A stretch of 64,000 bases of DNA, taken from Chitinophagaceae bacterium. GTDB lineage: Bacteria > Bacteroidota > Bacteroidia > Chitinophagales > Chitinophagaceae. A program made the position numbers and the translations under genes. Where the stretch lies: assembly GCA_019752045.1 (NCBI GenBank), contig JAIEMP010000010.1:246782-310781 (forward strand), read 5' to 3'. Shown one piece after another: positions 52,398 to 61,639 of the stretch (positions are counted from its first letter, which is position 1; every line of letters starts with the position of its first letter). Under the pieces are notes generated by a model, which saw nothing but the letters and a program-made list of their open reading frames with translations, had not been told where the DNA came from and made no database searches.

Positions 52398-53432
52398 CTA
52401 CTCCGTTTTCAAATCCTTTAATCTCGATTTTGCTTTATTAAACACATTCCTCCCCTTGTCTATTCCACTGCGCAGCTGCTTTTGTTCCTCTTCCGGCAAA
52501 TGAATAAAATCAAAACATTCTTTGCTGCAGCTACCTTCCATTTTCTGTTTGCATTCATCACATTGAATAAACAGGAGATGACAGGCATCGTTTACACAGT
52601 TTACATGTGTATCGGCCGGTTTACCGCATTGATGACAATTGGAAATGATTTCTTCAGTAACCCGTTCGCCCAACCGCTGATCAAACACAAAATTCTTTCC
52701 ATGAAATTTATTATCAAGACCTTTTTCTTTTACCTGATTTACATAATTGATGATGCCCCCTTCTAAATGAAAAACATTTTTAAATCCCTGGTGCAACATA
52801 AAAGCACTTGCTTTTTCGCAACGGATGCCACCGGTGCAATACATGATGATGTTCTTGTCTTTATCTTCCTTCATCATATCAACCGCCATGGGCAACTGTT
52901 CACGAAAGGTATCGCTGGGCACTTCAATGGCTTTTTCAAAATGCCCCACTTCATATTCATAATGATTGCGCATATCAATCACCACGGTGTTGGGATCATT
53001 GGTGAGCTGGTTGAATTGTTCTGCATCTACATATCGTCCACGGTTGGCCATATCAAAAGCAGGATCCTGTATGCCATCAGCCACAATTTTGTTCCGCACT
53101 TTTATATCCAGCACGTAAAAACTTTTTGAATCATCATCAACCGCCACATTCAAACGAAGTCCGTTGAGCGGTTCAATGGTATAGAGATAATTTCTGAATG
53201 CATCCATGTTTGCAGTGGGCAAACTGATCTGTGCATTAATACCTTCATGTGCAAGATAAATACGACCCATCACACCCAATGCTGTAAAGTCTTTGTACAA
53301 CTGATCACGAAACATCTTCGGTTCATCAATTTTGAAATAACAATAAAACGAAATGGTGGTGCGTTGTGTAGGATCTGTAAGAATACGTTCTTTCAACTCC
53401 TTACGGGAGATGCGGTTGTGTAGTTGTGCCAT
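52398..53432 (-). CDS. trhO: tRNA uridine(34) hydroxylase TrhO (rhodanese-domain)
   Basis: A 344-residue YceA-type protein: an N-terminal acylphosphatase-like part ([37 protein letters not shown]), a central rhodanese domain ([20 protein letters not shown]) with the catalytic Cys in [16 protein letters not shown], and a Cys-rich C-terminal domain ([29 protein letters not shown]) that probably binds zinc. TrhO hydroxylates U34 of certain tRNAs in an oxygen-dependent path to 5-oxyacetyluridine-type bases. Confidence 0.94.
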   Translation of the reverse strand: MAQLHNRISRKELKERILTDPTQRTTISFYCYFKIDEPKMFRDQLYKDFTALGVMGRIYLAHEGINAQISLPTANMDAFRNYLYTIEPLNGLRLNVAVDDDSKSFYVLDIKVRNKIVADGIQDPAFDMANRGRYVDAEQFNQLTNDPNTVVIDMRNHYEYEVGHFEKAIEVPSDTFREQLPMAVDMMKEDKDKNIIMYCTGGIRCEKASAFMLHQGFKNVFHLEGGIINYVNQVKEKGLDNKFHGKNFVFDQRLGERVTEEIISNCHQCGKPADTHVNCVNDACHLLFIQCDECKQKMEGSCSKECFDFIHLPEEEQKQLRSGIDKGRNVFNKAKSRLKDLKTE

Positions 53433-53454
53433 TATGTTTGAATTTTATGCAAAG

Positions 53455-53566
53455 CACATCTCGACTACGCTCGATGTACTTCAGACCCTTCGACTCCCGA
53501 AATAATCGGGACAAGTTCGCTCAGGGTCTTTAGAATCCCAATTGCAGGTTGGGCAAAATTCTAAAG
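53455..53566. repeat. Composite palindromic intergenic element
   Basis: The sequence contains a CATCTCGACTACGCTCGATG imperfect hairpin, then AGACCCT...AGGGTCT around a CTTCGACT...TTCGCTCAG element interrupted by the small hairpin CCCGAAATAATCGGG, then a nine-pair stem CTTTAGAAT/ATTCTAAAG (53528-53566). The outer element is of the family that flanks the GIY-YIG gene. Confidence 0.6.
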
Positions 53567-53608
53567 CAAGGCAAAGATAAGCCGGACGATAAAATATAGA
53601 AAAAGAGA

Positions 53609-56068
53609 TTAGTCATCACTCCTGCCCAGACGGATATTATATCCAATACGGTATTCGTATCTCGGAGCATTGCCCTGTGTATATCCTGTTACGATATCCA
53701 CCCGCAGTATGCGAAAAATATTCTCAAAGCCAACATGCCACTCGGCATAGGTTGTTTTAGGCAGCCACATAACATTGACACCTGATACTAAATTCCAGTT
53801 GAGTTTTTTAAAGCCGGGAATTTTATTAGTGAGCAATCCATTAAAATGATGCTCTACAAAGGCAAGTGCATACAGTTTTTCTGTATTGCTGTATAAGTAA
53901 TATTGCGGCAGTTGAAAAGTAGTGAGATAATCTTCTGCAGTGATCAGCCGGTTACCGGGTATATGTTTACGATCCTGCAGTTCTGTTTTGTTGCTGTTGA
54001 GAAACCCACCTGTCTGTAACCTGTAGTTAAAGCGACCAAGTAATTTTAAATTGAGGTTATCACGAACCGTTAGCTGCCATTTATCATAATCCACATCGCT
54101 CCCAAATAATCCATTGATGCCTTTTGTGTATTGCAGTGTAAAAAGAGGCCAGCTTGAACCGATGTTGATTGTTCTGTCTGGAAACTCAATGTATCTTGAT
54201 TTAGGTTGAATGGTTACACCAACAGTGAGTATACTTGCCTGATGACGGATAAAACTTGCGTTTGCAATTTCTATTGGATAGTTAGGCAAATATTGTCGTG
54301 TTGTCTTATTTCTCCAGTTGTAATCGGTTGTATTTTCTAATGGCAACCTGTCCTGAAACTGAATATTTCCAAACACGGTGAACCCACTACCTATTCCTTT
54401 ACCAAAATTGATGCGTGCATAATTGGTTGCATACAGCTTCATGAAATTTTTCACATAAAACAAACTGGAAATAGTGTTCTGCAATGGCTCAATGGGATTA
54501 TCATTGTTGAGTTGATAAATACGTTTTCCTCCGCTGATGGAAACAGTTGAAAAATATTTTTTCCCAAAGTTGTAACGAACAGTTCCCCATCCGTAAAATT
54601 GCTGACTGCTGAAACCATACCGCACATGCGGAATGATGCTGATGTTTTTCCTGTCGCTGAATTCTTTACGGATAGTTACCGGTGCATCAATCACCAAACC
54701 TTCAACTGTATTAAAACTAATCCCCTGCACAACCGAAGGAATGGTATAACTCATCTTCTTCTTTTGATTGCTGATATTTTTTCCGCTCAATAGAATATTG
54801 CTGATGCGGATCTTGTTGCTGATACGATCCAGTGAATCGAGATAATGCGGATCGTTTCGCAACTGTTCCAGACTGTCTTTCTTTACATAGTCCCGTTGTT
54901 CTTCCACGGTTAAAGGCAACGGACGGATGCTGTCCCAATAAGTAAATGGTTTTTTATTACTGCCTGTTTCATATTTGAGGATGGTGTTGTTGAACTGTTT
55001 TTTCTGAAATACCGGTTCTATATTAAAATTGCGGTACACATTTGCAAAACTTCCGTACGCATCAAACCCAAAAAACTTAACCGAAGGATACAGGATCTGG
55101 TTTTGCGGAACCCACTCATCCACACCAAGCATCTGATACATCTGTTCAATACGCAGAGTATCTGCAAGACTCATCTGACTTTCTTTGGTGAGCTTCAATT
55201 CAAGACTGTGGATGCGCCATTCATCTTCAATGATATTGATGTAGCCGTTAAAACATGGCTCATATTTTCGTTTGGGAATCACTTTTATTTTACTGATGAG
55301 TTTGCCATCTTCACTAAAAGCACCTTCATATTTGTAACGGTAAAAGTTCATGGCATTCTCTGCAATGGGCGAAACAAATCCTCTCGGATTTAATGAATTG
55401 CTGATCTGCACATTGTTTTCATAAAACGAAAAAAAGCCTGCTCCTGCAAAACCAAACCCATCGCTTTGTCCGCTTACTCTTGTGCTCAATACATCAATCT
55501 TTAATTTGTTGGGCCCGTCAACAGAAAGTTTGGAAACCGTTTCGGAGAGATAGATCATTTTCTTTTTGCTCGTATCGCCATCTTCAAAATCAACTTTCTG
55601 TCCAAAGAATTTTGTTGGATAGTTGCGCAGACTCATCGTGCCTTTGCTGTACACTTCGCATTCAAACACCTTATTTTCGTTGAGGTGCTCTTTGCGTTTC
55701 TTAATTGTTTTACGAATGATGGCATAAGCCGGATCTTCTGCACCAGCTTTTACCACCACTTCACCAAGGCTTACGGTTTGTTCTTTTAAAATGAAATGCA
55801 ATTCTGCATCTGCAGAGGTAACAGTGATTGTTTGTTCCATTCGTTCATACCCAACATGACGACAAATAAGTGTGTAAGTGCCGGGTTCTAACTGCAGAAA
55901 ATAAGCACCCTGATTATTTGCTGATGTGCCTGCTTTGGATCCTTTAACAGTGATGGATGAAAACGGAAGCGGTTCGCCCTTATCAGATTTTACTGTACCC
56001 GAAATTTTACCGGCCAACAACGATTGTACTGAAAAGAGAAAGCATACAAAAAGGATGTGTTTGATCAT
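53609..56068 (-). CDS. DUF5686 outer-membrane protein with carboxypeptidase-regulatory-like domain
   Basis: An 819-residue protein with signal peptide (MIKHILFVCFLFSVQSLLAG). Residues about 20-110 form a CarboxypepD_reg-like sandwich (KISGTVKSDKGEPLPFSSIT). The DUF5686 part follows, with KVFECEVYSKGTMSLRNYPT, EPCFNGYINIIEDEWRIHSL and a beta-barrel C-terminus ending IGYNIRLGRSDD. Probably an outer-membrane barrel, function unknown. A near-consensus TATTTTCG box (56075-56082, minus strand) places the transcript start within two bases of the ATG. Confidence 0.9.
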   Translation of the reverse strand: MIKHILFVCFLFSVQSLLAGKISGTVKSDKGEPLPFSSITVKGSKAGTSANNQGAYFLQLEPGTYTLICRHVGYERMEQTITVTSADAELHFILKEQTVSLGEVVVKAGAEDPAYAIIRKTIKKRKEHLNENKVFECEVYSKGTMSLRNYPTKFFGQKVDFEDGDTSKKKMIYLSETVSKLSVDGPNKLKIDVLSTRVSGQSDGFGFAGAGFFSFYENNVQISNSLNPRGFVSPIAENAMNFYRYKYEGAFSEDGKLISKIKVIPKRKYEPCFNGYINIIEDEWRIHSLELKLTKESQMSLADTLRIEQMYQMLGVDEWVPQNQILYPSVKFFGFDAYGSFANVYRNFNIEPVFQKKQFNNTILKYETGSNKKPFTYWDSIRPLPLTVEEQRDYVKKDSLEQLRNDPHYLDSLDRISNKIRISNILLSGKNISNQKKKMSYTIPSVVQGISFNTVEGLVIDAPVTIRKEFSDRKNISIIPHVRYGFSSQQFYGWGTVRYNFGKKYFSTVSISGGKRIYQLNNDNPIEPLQNTISSLFYVKNFMKLYATNYARINFGKGIGSGFTVFGNIQFQDRLPLENTTDYNWRNKTTRQYLPNYPIEIANASFIRHQASILTVGVTIQPKSRYIEFPDRTINIGSSWPLFTLQYTKGINGLFGSDVDYDKWQLTVRDNLNLKLLGRFNYRLQTGGFLNSNKTELQDRKHIPGNRLITAEDYLTTFQLPQYYLYSNTEKLYALAFVEHHFNGLLTNKIPGFKKLNWNLVSGVNVMWLPKTTYAEWHVGFENIFRILRVDIVTGYTQGNAPRYEYRIGYNIRLGRSDD

Positions 56069-56105
56069 GCCCTACGAAAATACTTCCACAACTGTTAGCA
56101 AAAAA

Positions 56106-56462
56106 CTAATTCTGTACAGCCTTTGACATACGGAGGTATGCTCCCGCCAATGCAGCAAACCCGCCTACCAATCCTGCTACTAATCCTGTTACTGACATGA
56201 TCAATGCATGTGAATGTGATTTGAAGAGCAATTCAGAAATCTTCATGGAGAGAATGTGTTCATTGTTGAAATCAATGTATAACGCAAGAACGATCCATAA
56301 TACAAACAAAGCCGAAAAGCCGGTTAAGAAAGCACGAAGCGGTTTTTGCGGAATGATGGCTGCCACTGCAAATGAAGTAATGGCAATACTCCACCAGGGT
56401 AAATAAAAACCGGCGGCATAACTTAAGAGAGCAGTGAGTATAAAGGCAACTAAGAATTTCAT
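56106..56462 (-). CDS. Hypothetical small membrane protein
   Basis: A 118-residue protein with four hydrophobic helices (about 3-20, 24-40, 46-66, 86-110). GLVAGLVGGFAALAGAYLR at the end is Gly/Ala-rich and suits helix packing. Family not recognised. It lies between penicillin acylase and the DUF5686 gene on the same strand. Confidence 0.75.
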   Translation of the reverse strand: MKFLVAFILTALLSYAAGFYLPWWSIAITSFAVAAIIPQKPLRAFLTGFSALFVLWIVLALYIDFNNEHILSMKISELLFKSHSHALIMSVTGLVAGLVGGFAALAGAYLRMSKAVQN

Positions 56463-56482
56463 GTTGAATATGTTTGATGAAA

Positions 56483-56508
56483 TCCGTCAGACGAGGGCGT
56501 CAGACGGA
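56483..56508. repeat. Short hairpin element
   Basis: TCCGTC/GACGGA outer stem, one A-A mismatch, GACG/CGTC inner stem, AGGG loop. Partial copies of CCGTCTGAC-type words recur near 59995 and 60028. Confidence 0.45.
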
Positions 56509-56521
56509 ATGTAAAAAATTA

Positions 56522-58966
56522 TTATGCTTTTTTAAATTGAATGGTCCACTTTACTTTTTCACTCTTCTCCTCTCCTTTCTTCATGATCCATGCTTTGTAA
56601 TAATTTCCTTTGGCCCATGTATCAATAAACTGATCGTAATACTTACTGCCGGGGTTACCAATCTGTCCGCCGGGATAAACTACATAGGCTTCTGTTTGTT
56701 CTGTAAGATGAACAATCATTCTCCAGCTGGGTCCATGACTGTGTTGCGTTGCATTGATGATGTGTTTACCACCGCCAATCTTCAATCCCTTTTTTGCAAA
56801 AGGCATTACTGCATCACGCAGCATATGATAGACTGTAGTGTTTTTATGTGCGGCCCATTCCAATGTATTTTCTTTTTCCATCCGCAGCAGTTCTTTTGTT
56901 GCAGCTTTTAGTGATGAAACAAATACATCGGCCACCGTTTCTTTTTGTGTGGTGTTGATATTATCTGCAAATGAAAAAGCTGAATCTCTTGCAAGTGCAT
57001 CAACCAATGTATTTTCACTCGGCCATGCATAGATCACCGTATCTTTTTGCAGAAACTCATCTTTCCACACTGCATTTTCCAAACTATCGTACCACACCTG
57101 AAAAACAGTTGCTGCTTTTGAATCTACTTCATTCTGCAAATTCCAGTTTCGTATCAAAGCAAGAAAACGGTTTTCATCTGTACTCAGTAAAGAGGCGTCG
57201 GCATACTTCAACATTAGCTTTACAGCCACTTCAGCAAATGCATTGTACACATCATTCTGTAAACGCATCATATCTTCCGGAACAATGGCATTCATTTCAG
57301 ATAACCTTCGGTTGATCTGCAATCCACGATAAACATCATAACCGCCGGGAATAAAATACGGATAGGTTCCATCAACCGGACGTTGATTGGCACTGCTCAC
57401 AAATCCCCGTTCAGGATTGATCTGATGCGGATTTTCAGTTGCAGGAATCATCCCCTGCCACATAAAGCTACTGTCAACACCGGGCATCACATAAATGCCC
57501 TGCCTGTTCCAGCGATTTGGAAAATTTCCTTTTTGCCAGATGGCAATATCACCACGCTTGCTTGCAAAAATCATATTCTGTGCAGGCACAGTAAAATGCT
57601 GCAGTGCGTTGTAGTAATCCTCATAATTTTTTGCCCGATCCAGATAATGCCACATCAATAATTCATTGCTGGGATCATGTGCAATCCAGCGGCAGGCAAT
57701 TGCCTTTTTATTTGTAAGCGGTGTGGAAAAACTTTCATCGTATGTAACGGGGCCGAAGATGGTATAAGCAACCGTATCAAACAAACTCGGCTTGCCTTTA
57801 ATTTTTATTTCTTCCACACGTTGCGCCGCTTCTTTCCATTCCTTATTAAAGAAGTATTGTTTTTTGCCTGCATCTTTAAATTGAACTTCATAAAAATCAC
57901 GCACATCTCTGCCTGCATTGGTAAACCCAAATGCAATACTATCGTTGAAGCCTATAACAATACCGGGGATACCCGGAAAAGAAACACCATAGGCATTCAT
58001 GGTATTGGTGGTCAGTTGCATTTCGAACCAGATGGCAGGCAATGATAACTCCAGATGCGGATCATTACTGAGAATGGGCGCACCACTTTTTGTTTTAACA
58101 CCACTTACCGCCCAGTTGTTACTGCCGTTATCTTTTGATGGCTGCTGGAGCATGGCCATTTTTAATGCACTGTCTTTCTTCTGCAGATAAACTGAATCTG
58201 CCTGTGCAGGTGCAACAGGATTGAATGCTGCCTTTTCAAACTTGGTTCCCTTTGGAACAATCGGATCCAATGAATCCTGCAGTTGCGGAAAAAGAATCTG
58301 CATCTGTTCATCATTAAACACTTTCTTTAATGCAGTTAGCGGAAGATCATCTACAGAATAGGCAAGTGTTTTTGTCATTTGTTTAATAAACAAAGCTGTC
58401 TTGAGATTGCTCCACTTCTCCGGCTGATAGCCCAATATTTTGTATTCAATCGGCAATGCACTTTCTGTTAACGAAGCGATGTATGCATTTACTCCGGCTG
58501 TGTATTGTTCAGTTGAAAGTTTGGTAAATTCATTTGCTTCCATTTCTTTGAGCATATTCTCTGCGGCATAAACCATCCCGATGCGGCGTTGCTCACGGTC
58601 AAAGTTAACCGCCCGCTCACCAATGATTTCGCTCACTCTTCCGGCAGCAGCATGTGTAGAAAATTCCATTTGCCATAACCTGAATTTTGCATGCAGGTAA
58701 CCTTGTATGAAATAAGCATCGGCATCATTGTCTGCAAATACATGCGGCACCAAACGTTCATCGAGATACACACTCGCATTTCCGTTTAATGATGGAATGC
58801 TGATGGCTTCATTAAAATCATGATCAACGGCTTCGGCATTTTGCCAAAAGCCATGCTGCGGACTTAAAAACTGTCCAAACGCAGGCGCAGGGCCTATTCT
58901 GGTATTAAAGACAACCACAAGACCAATGGTAATGGCCGAGGAAATGAGGAATGGTAACAATCGCAT
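56522..58966 (-). CDS. Penicillin acylase-family Ntn hydrolase
   Basis: An 814-residue precursor of the S45 family with an N-terminal signal or anchor (MRLLPFLISSAITIGLVVVF). ATG 58966 replaces an in-frame start at 58996. The alpha chain has VYLDERLVPHVFADNDADAY and GYLHAKFRLWQMEFSTHAA. The beta chain begins at the nucleophile Ser282 in DNGSNNWAVSG, exposed after autocleavage. It hydrolyses an amide, such as an acyl-homoserine lactone or beta-lactam side chain, in the periplasm. Substrate unknown. Confidence 0.92.
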   Translation of the reverse strand: MRLLPFLISSAITIGLVVVFNTRIGPAPAFGQFLSPQHGFWQNAEAVDHDFNEAISIPSLNGNASVYLDERLVPHVFADNDADAYFIQGYLHAKFRLWQMEFSTHAAAGRVSEIIGERAVNFDREQRRIGMVYAAENMLKEMEANEFTKLSTEQYTAGVNAYIASLTESALPIEYKILGYQPEKWSNLKTALFIKQMTKTLAYSVDDLPLTALKKVFNDEQMQILFPQLQDSLDPIVPKGTKFEKAAFNPVAPAQADSVYLQKKDSALKMAMLQQPSKDNGSNNWAVSGVKTKSGAPILSNDPHLELSLPAIWFEMQLTTNTMNAYGVSFPGIPGIVIGFNDSIAFGFTNAGRDVRDFYEVQFKDAGKKQYFFNKEWKEAAQRVEEIKIKGKPSLFDTVAYTIFGPVTYDESFSTPLTNKKAIACRWIAHDPSNELLMWHYLDRAKNYEDYYNALQHFTVPAQNMIFASKRGDIAIWQKGNFPNRWNRQGIYVMPGVDSSFMWQGMIPATENPHQINPERGFVSSANQRPVDGTYPYFIPGGYDVYRGLQINRRLSEMNAIVPEDMMRLQNDVYNAFAEVAVKLMLKYADASLLSTDENRFLALIRNWNLQNEVDSKAATVFQVWYDSLENAVWKDEFLQKDTVIYAWPSENTLVDALARDSAFSFADNINTTQKETVADVFVSSLKAATKELLRMEKENTLEWAAHKNTTVYHMLRDAVMPFAKKGLKIGGGKHIINATQHSHGPSWRMIVHLTEQTEAYVVYPGGQIGNPGSKYYDQFIDTWAKGNYYKAWIMKKGEEKSEKVKWTIQFKKA

Positions 58967-59075
58967 AGTTGGGTAATAAGATTGAAAATTAAACAAAAAG
59001 AACCTTCTTTACAAAACAGTTCGTTTTTAACTTTCTTTCTTGAATACCACCATGTGGTATTACCGCATTGAGGTA

Positions 59076-59234
59076 TTGTCTGGAATCAGAAACTTCCGTC
59101 ATTTTGTGTCATCATCATTAACTATTAAAACTTATACAAGAACACCAGAATGTACGGCCGTTGTAACCTGTGAATTTTTTATTGATTCCTTTAGATTAAA
59201 ATTGAACTGGCTCCCTTTTTTAAGAGAGCCTTTT
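59076..59234 (+). ncRNA. Candidate short transcript with own promoter and terminator upstream of miaE
   Basis: TTG (59076-59078), 20 bases, TCATTTTG (59099-59106, one mismatch to consensus), predicted start about 59111, and a hairpin GGCTC-x-CTT/AAG-x-GAGCC (59209-59230) followed by TTTTCGTTTT. This would give an RNA of about 124 bases in a 335-base gap without a protein gene. It contains only a seven-codon ORF (MYGRCNL, 59150-59173). It may be a small RNA; support is sequence only. Confidence 0.35.
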
Positions 59235-59266
59235 CGTTTTAATAACCTTCAGTAACGTACAAATAA

Positions 59267-59297
59267 TTGAACAGCTGCGCCTGCATCATTATTTTTG
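59267..59297 (+). promoter_or_regulatory. Promoter of miaE, placing transcription start on the ATG
   Basis: TTG at 59267-59269, 20 bases, TATTTTTG at 59290-59297, then CAGC and ATG. Both elements fit the consensus. The start falls five bases past the last G, at 59302, the A of the ATG. Confidence 0.75.
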
Positions 59298-59301
59298 CAG
59301 C

Positions 59302-59913
59302 ATGCAGGAAGAAACAATTGATGTAAAAAATATTCTCGGCTTACAATTACCAACCGATCCAAGATGGGTTGACCTGACAGCTATCTCACTCGAAGAGATT
59401 TTAACCGATCATGCTTATTGCGAACAGAAAGCAGCAACCACCTGCATCACACTCATACAACGTTACAGTGAATATGAAAAACTGATTACTGAATTAGCTC
59501 CCATTGTTACCGAAGAATGGGGACATTTCCGTGCTGTTTTAGCAGAGCTGCATAAAAGGGGCCTAAAACTCGGCCGGCAACGAAAAGATATTTATGTAAA
59601 TGAGTTGTTATCCTTTCAAAAAAAAGGCGGGCATGTAGACGATCGTTTTTTAGATGAGCTGCTTACCATGGCATTGATTGAAGCAAGAAGCTGTGAACGC
59701 TTTAAACGGTTAAGCGAAGGATTGAATGATGATTACATGAAAAAATTCTACCGCAAGTTTATGGAAAGTGAAGCGGGCCACTATACGTTGTTTATTACAA
59801 TGGCCGAACATTACTTACCAAAACCAAAGGTGCGTAAACGCTGGAAAGAATGGCTGGAGTTTGAAAAAGAATTAATGAACCGGATGGAAATAAGAGGCGA
59901 CCGGATTCATTGA
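59302..59913 (+). CDS. miaE: tRNA-(ms2io6A)-hydroxylase MiaE
   Basis: A 203-residue ferritin-like di-iron enzyme that hydroxylates the isopentenyl group of ms2i6A37 in tRNA, using oxygen. Iron ligands are visible as EQKAATTCITL, EEWGHFRAVL (E-x2-H), EARSCERFKR and ESEAGHYTLFITMAEHY. It starts with LGLQLPTDPRWVDLT as family members do. Its promoter suggests a leaderless mRNA. Confidence 0.95.
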   Translation: MQEETIDVKNILGLQLPTDPRWVDLTAISLEEILTDHAYCEQKAATTCITLIQRYSEYEKLITELAPIVTEEWGHFRAVLAELHKRGLKLGRQRKDIYVNELLSFQKKGGHVDDRFLDELLTMALIEARSCERFKRLSEGLNDDYMKKFYRKFMESEAGHYTLFITMAEHYLPKPKVRKRWKEWLEFEKELMNRMEIRGDRIH

Positions 59914-59931
59914 TCCATCTGATCCAAATGT

Positions 59932-59953
59932 TGTCTGTTCACCCAAAGGGTGA
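59932..59953. repeat. Third copy of the CACCCAAAGGGTG repeat
   Basis: TGTCTGTTCACCCAAAGGGT followed by GA matches the direct repeats at 22571 and 22838. It is the only copy outside the hisB-downstream cluster. Confidence 0.6.
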
Positions 59954-60056
59954 CTGAACAACAATAGTTACAATGATGAACAATCATCAACAATCCGTCT
60001 GCATAACAGTCAACCTTTATTTTTCCGTCTGACCTGCGGTGCCGACAAATAAAAAA

Positions 60057-60081
60057 AGGTGACACTTTAAAAGTATCACCT
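60057..60081 (-). terminator. Terminator of the charged-repeat protein gene
   Basis: AGGTGA-C-ACTT/AAGT-A-TCACCT stem with one mismatch; on the minus strand a T run follows. Confidence 0.82.
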
Positions 60082-60121
60082 CAGATATAGGGAAGAATGT
60101 TCCGTCATAGGGGCTGATAAA

Positions 60122-60382
60122 TTAGAAACGGCCACGTTTGCGATCCCGACGATCTTCCTTACGGTCACGTACATCTTCTTTACGGTCTCTCACATCTTCT
60201 CTACGGTCACGCACATCTTCACGGCGGTCTCTTATATCTTCTCTCCTGTCACGTACATCTTCACGACGATCATGTTTGTTTTCTATGCGATCCATTTTTC
60301 TGCGTACCTGTGCGGATGCATCGTTTACACTGAATACAATTGCTGCAATTGCAAGTACTGATAAAATAATTAACTTCTTCAT
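60122..60382 (-). CDS. Secreted protein with tandem DRREDVR heptads
   Basis: An 86-residue protein with a signal peptide (MKKLIILSVLAIAAIVFS, cut near ASAQ). The mature part consists of about eight copies of a seven-residue unit D-R-[RK]-E-D-[VI]-R, encoded by 21-base repeats that alternate acid and base. It would form a highly charged single helix or coiled coil. Function unknown; similar repeats occur in other Bacteroidota secreted proteins. Own terminator downstream. Confidence 0.8.
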   Translation of the reverse strand: MKKLIILSVLAIAAIVFSVNDASAQVRRKMDRIENKHDRREDVRDRREDIRDRREDVRDRREDVRDRKEDVRDRKEDRRDRKRGRF

Positions 60383-60504
60383 GGTTTATATGTTTTTAAA
60401 TGTTCGGATATGGTATACAGACCTGCACCTGTTTACAAGGTTTAAAGAGACAACGGAAAAATTTCAAAATCATCTTACATTCACCATTCATTAACAAACT
60501 GCAT

Positions 60505-61539
60505 ATGCTTAACCGAAGAAAGTTTATTCAGCTTACAGGACTTACATCTGCTTTCATTTCAACAAGCAGTTTTGCCGGAAGAAAAGCATTGGTTAAAGGG
60601 CCTATTGTGCTTTCTACCTGGGCTCCGAATGTGAAAGCCAACAAAGCAGCATGGGATATTTTAAGCAAAGGCGGTCGTGCTCTTGATGCTGTTGAAGCAG
60701 GTGTAATGATTCCTGAAGCAGACCCTACTGATACAAGTGTGGGTTATGGTGGCTTACCCGACCGTGACGGTCGTGTAACTGTTGATGCCTGTGTGATGAA
60801 CGAAAAAGGACAATGCGGATCAGTGATGGGACTGGAAGATATTCTGCATCCCGTGCAAGTGGCTAGACTGGTGATGGAGCAAACACCCCATGTACAATTT
60901 GTTGGTGAAGGTGCTTTGCAATTTGCATTAAGCAAAGGTTTTAAGCGCACCAATCTGCTTACTCCACAGGCAGAAAAAGCATGGAAAGAATGGTTGAAGA
61001 CATCGAAGTATGATCCTATGCGAACCATAAAAGATCTGGAAGAAAAAATTCAACGGGAGAAAAATAATGATGGAGCGATGTTGTACAAATGGCCGTCAGA
61101 ATTACTGAACCACGATACCATCGGCATGATTGCGCTTGATGCTGACGGAAATCTCAGCGGTGCCTGCAGCACCAGCGGTATGGCGTTTAAAATGAGAGGA
61201 CGTGTGGGTGACTCACCCATCATTGGTGCAGGTTTATTTGTTGATAATGAAGTAGGTGCTGCTACATGTACCGGCATCGGCGAAGAAATTGTAAAAATTT
61301 GCGGTGCACATACCATTGTTGAAATGATGCGGCATGGTGCCAACCCTGAAGAAGCATGTAAAGAAGCCGTACGTCGTATCGTAAAAAATAATGGCGATAA
61401 TGCAAAAAATGTGCAGGGTGGTTTTATTGCCATTAATAAAAAAGGAGAATACGGCGGGTATTCAGTCATGAAAAATTTTACCATGGCATTGCACACAACA
61501 GACACAGAAAAAGCAATGGATGTGAAGAGTTGGTTTTAA
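60505..61539 (+). CDS. Glycosylasparaginase (N4-(beta-N-acetylglucosaminyl)-L-asparaginase)
   Basis: A 344-residue Ntn hydrolase that cleaves the GlcNAc-Asn bond. A Tat-like signal (LNRRKFIQLTGLTSAFISTS) predicts export of the folded protein. The nucleophile Thr205 in NHDTIGMIALD is exposed by autocleavage. GRVGDSPIIGAGLFVDNEVG and ATCTGIGEE form the substrate site. ATG 60505 is chosen; the frame extends upstream to 60400 without merit. Likely used to take apart N-glycoproteins. Confidence 0.94.
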   Translation: MLNRRKFIQLTGLTSAFISTSSFAGRKALVKGPIVLSTWAPNVKANKAAWDILSKGGRALDAVEAGVMIPEADPTDTSVGYGGLPDRDGRVTVDACVMNEKGQCGSVMGLEDILHPVQVARLVMEQTPHVQFVGEGALQFALSKGFKRTNLLTPQAEKAWKEWLKTSKYDPMRTIKDLEEKIQREKNNDGAMLYKWPSELLNHDTIGMIALDADGNLSGACSTSGMAFKMRGRVGDSPIIGAGLFVDNEVGAATCTGIGEEIVKICGAHTIVEMMRHGANPEEACKEAVRRIVKNNGDNAKNVQGGFIAINKKGEYGGYSVMKNFTMALHTTDTEKAMDVKSWF

Positions 61540-61639
61540 GAATGGTTTAAGGTTAGAAGGTTTAAGGTGTTGAAAACTTAAACATTTTTATAAAATAAGA
61601 CAGCTCAAACATTCAACTTTAAACATTAAACCTACAACA

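Noticed and set aside
59040..59255. 71-residue ORF before miaE
   Set aside because: Low-complexity composition, overlaps the orphan promoter and terminator, no recognisable features.
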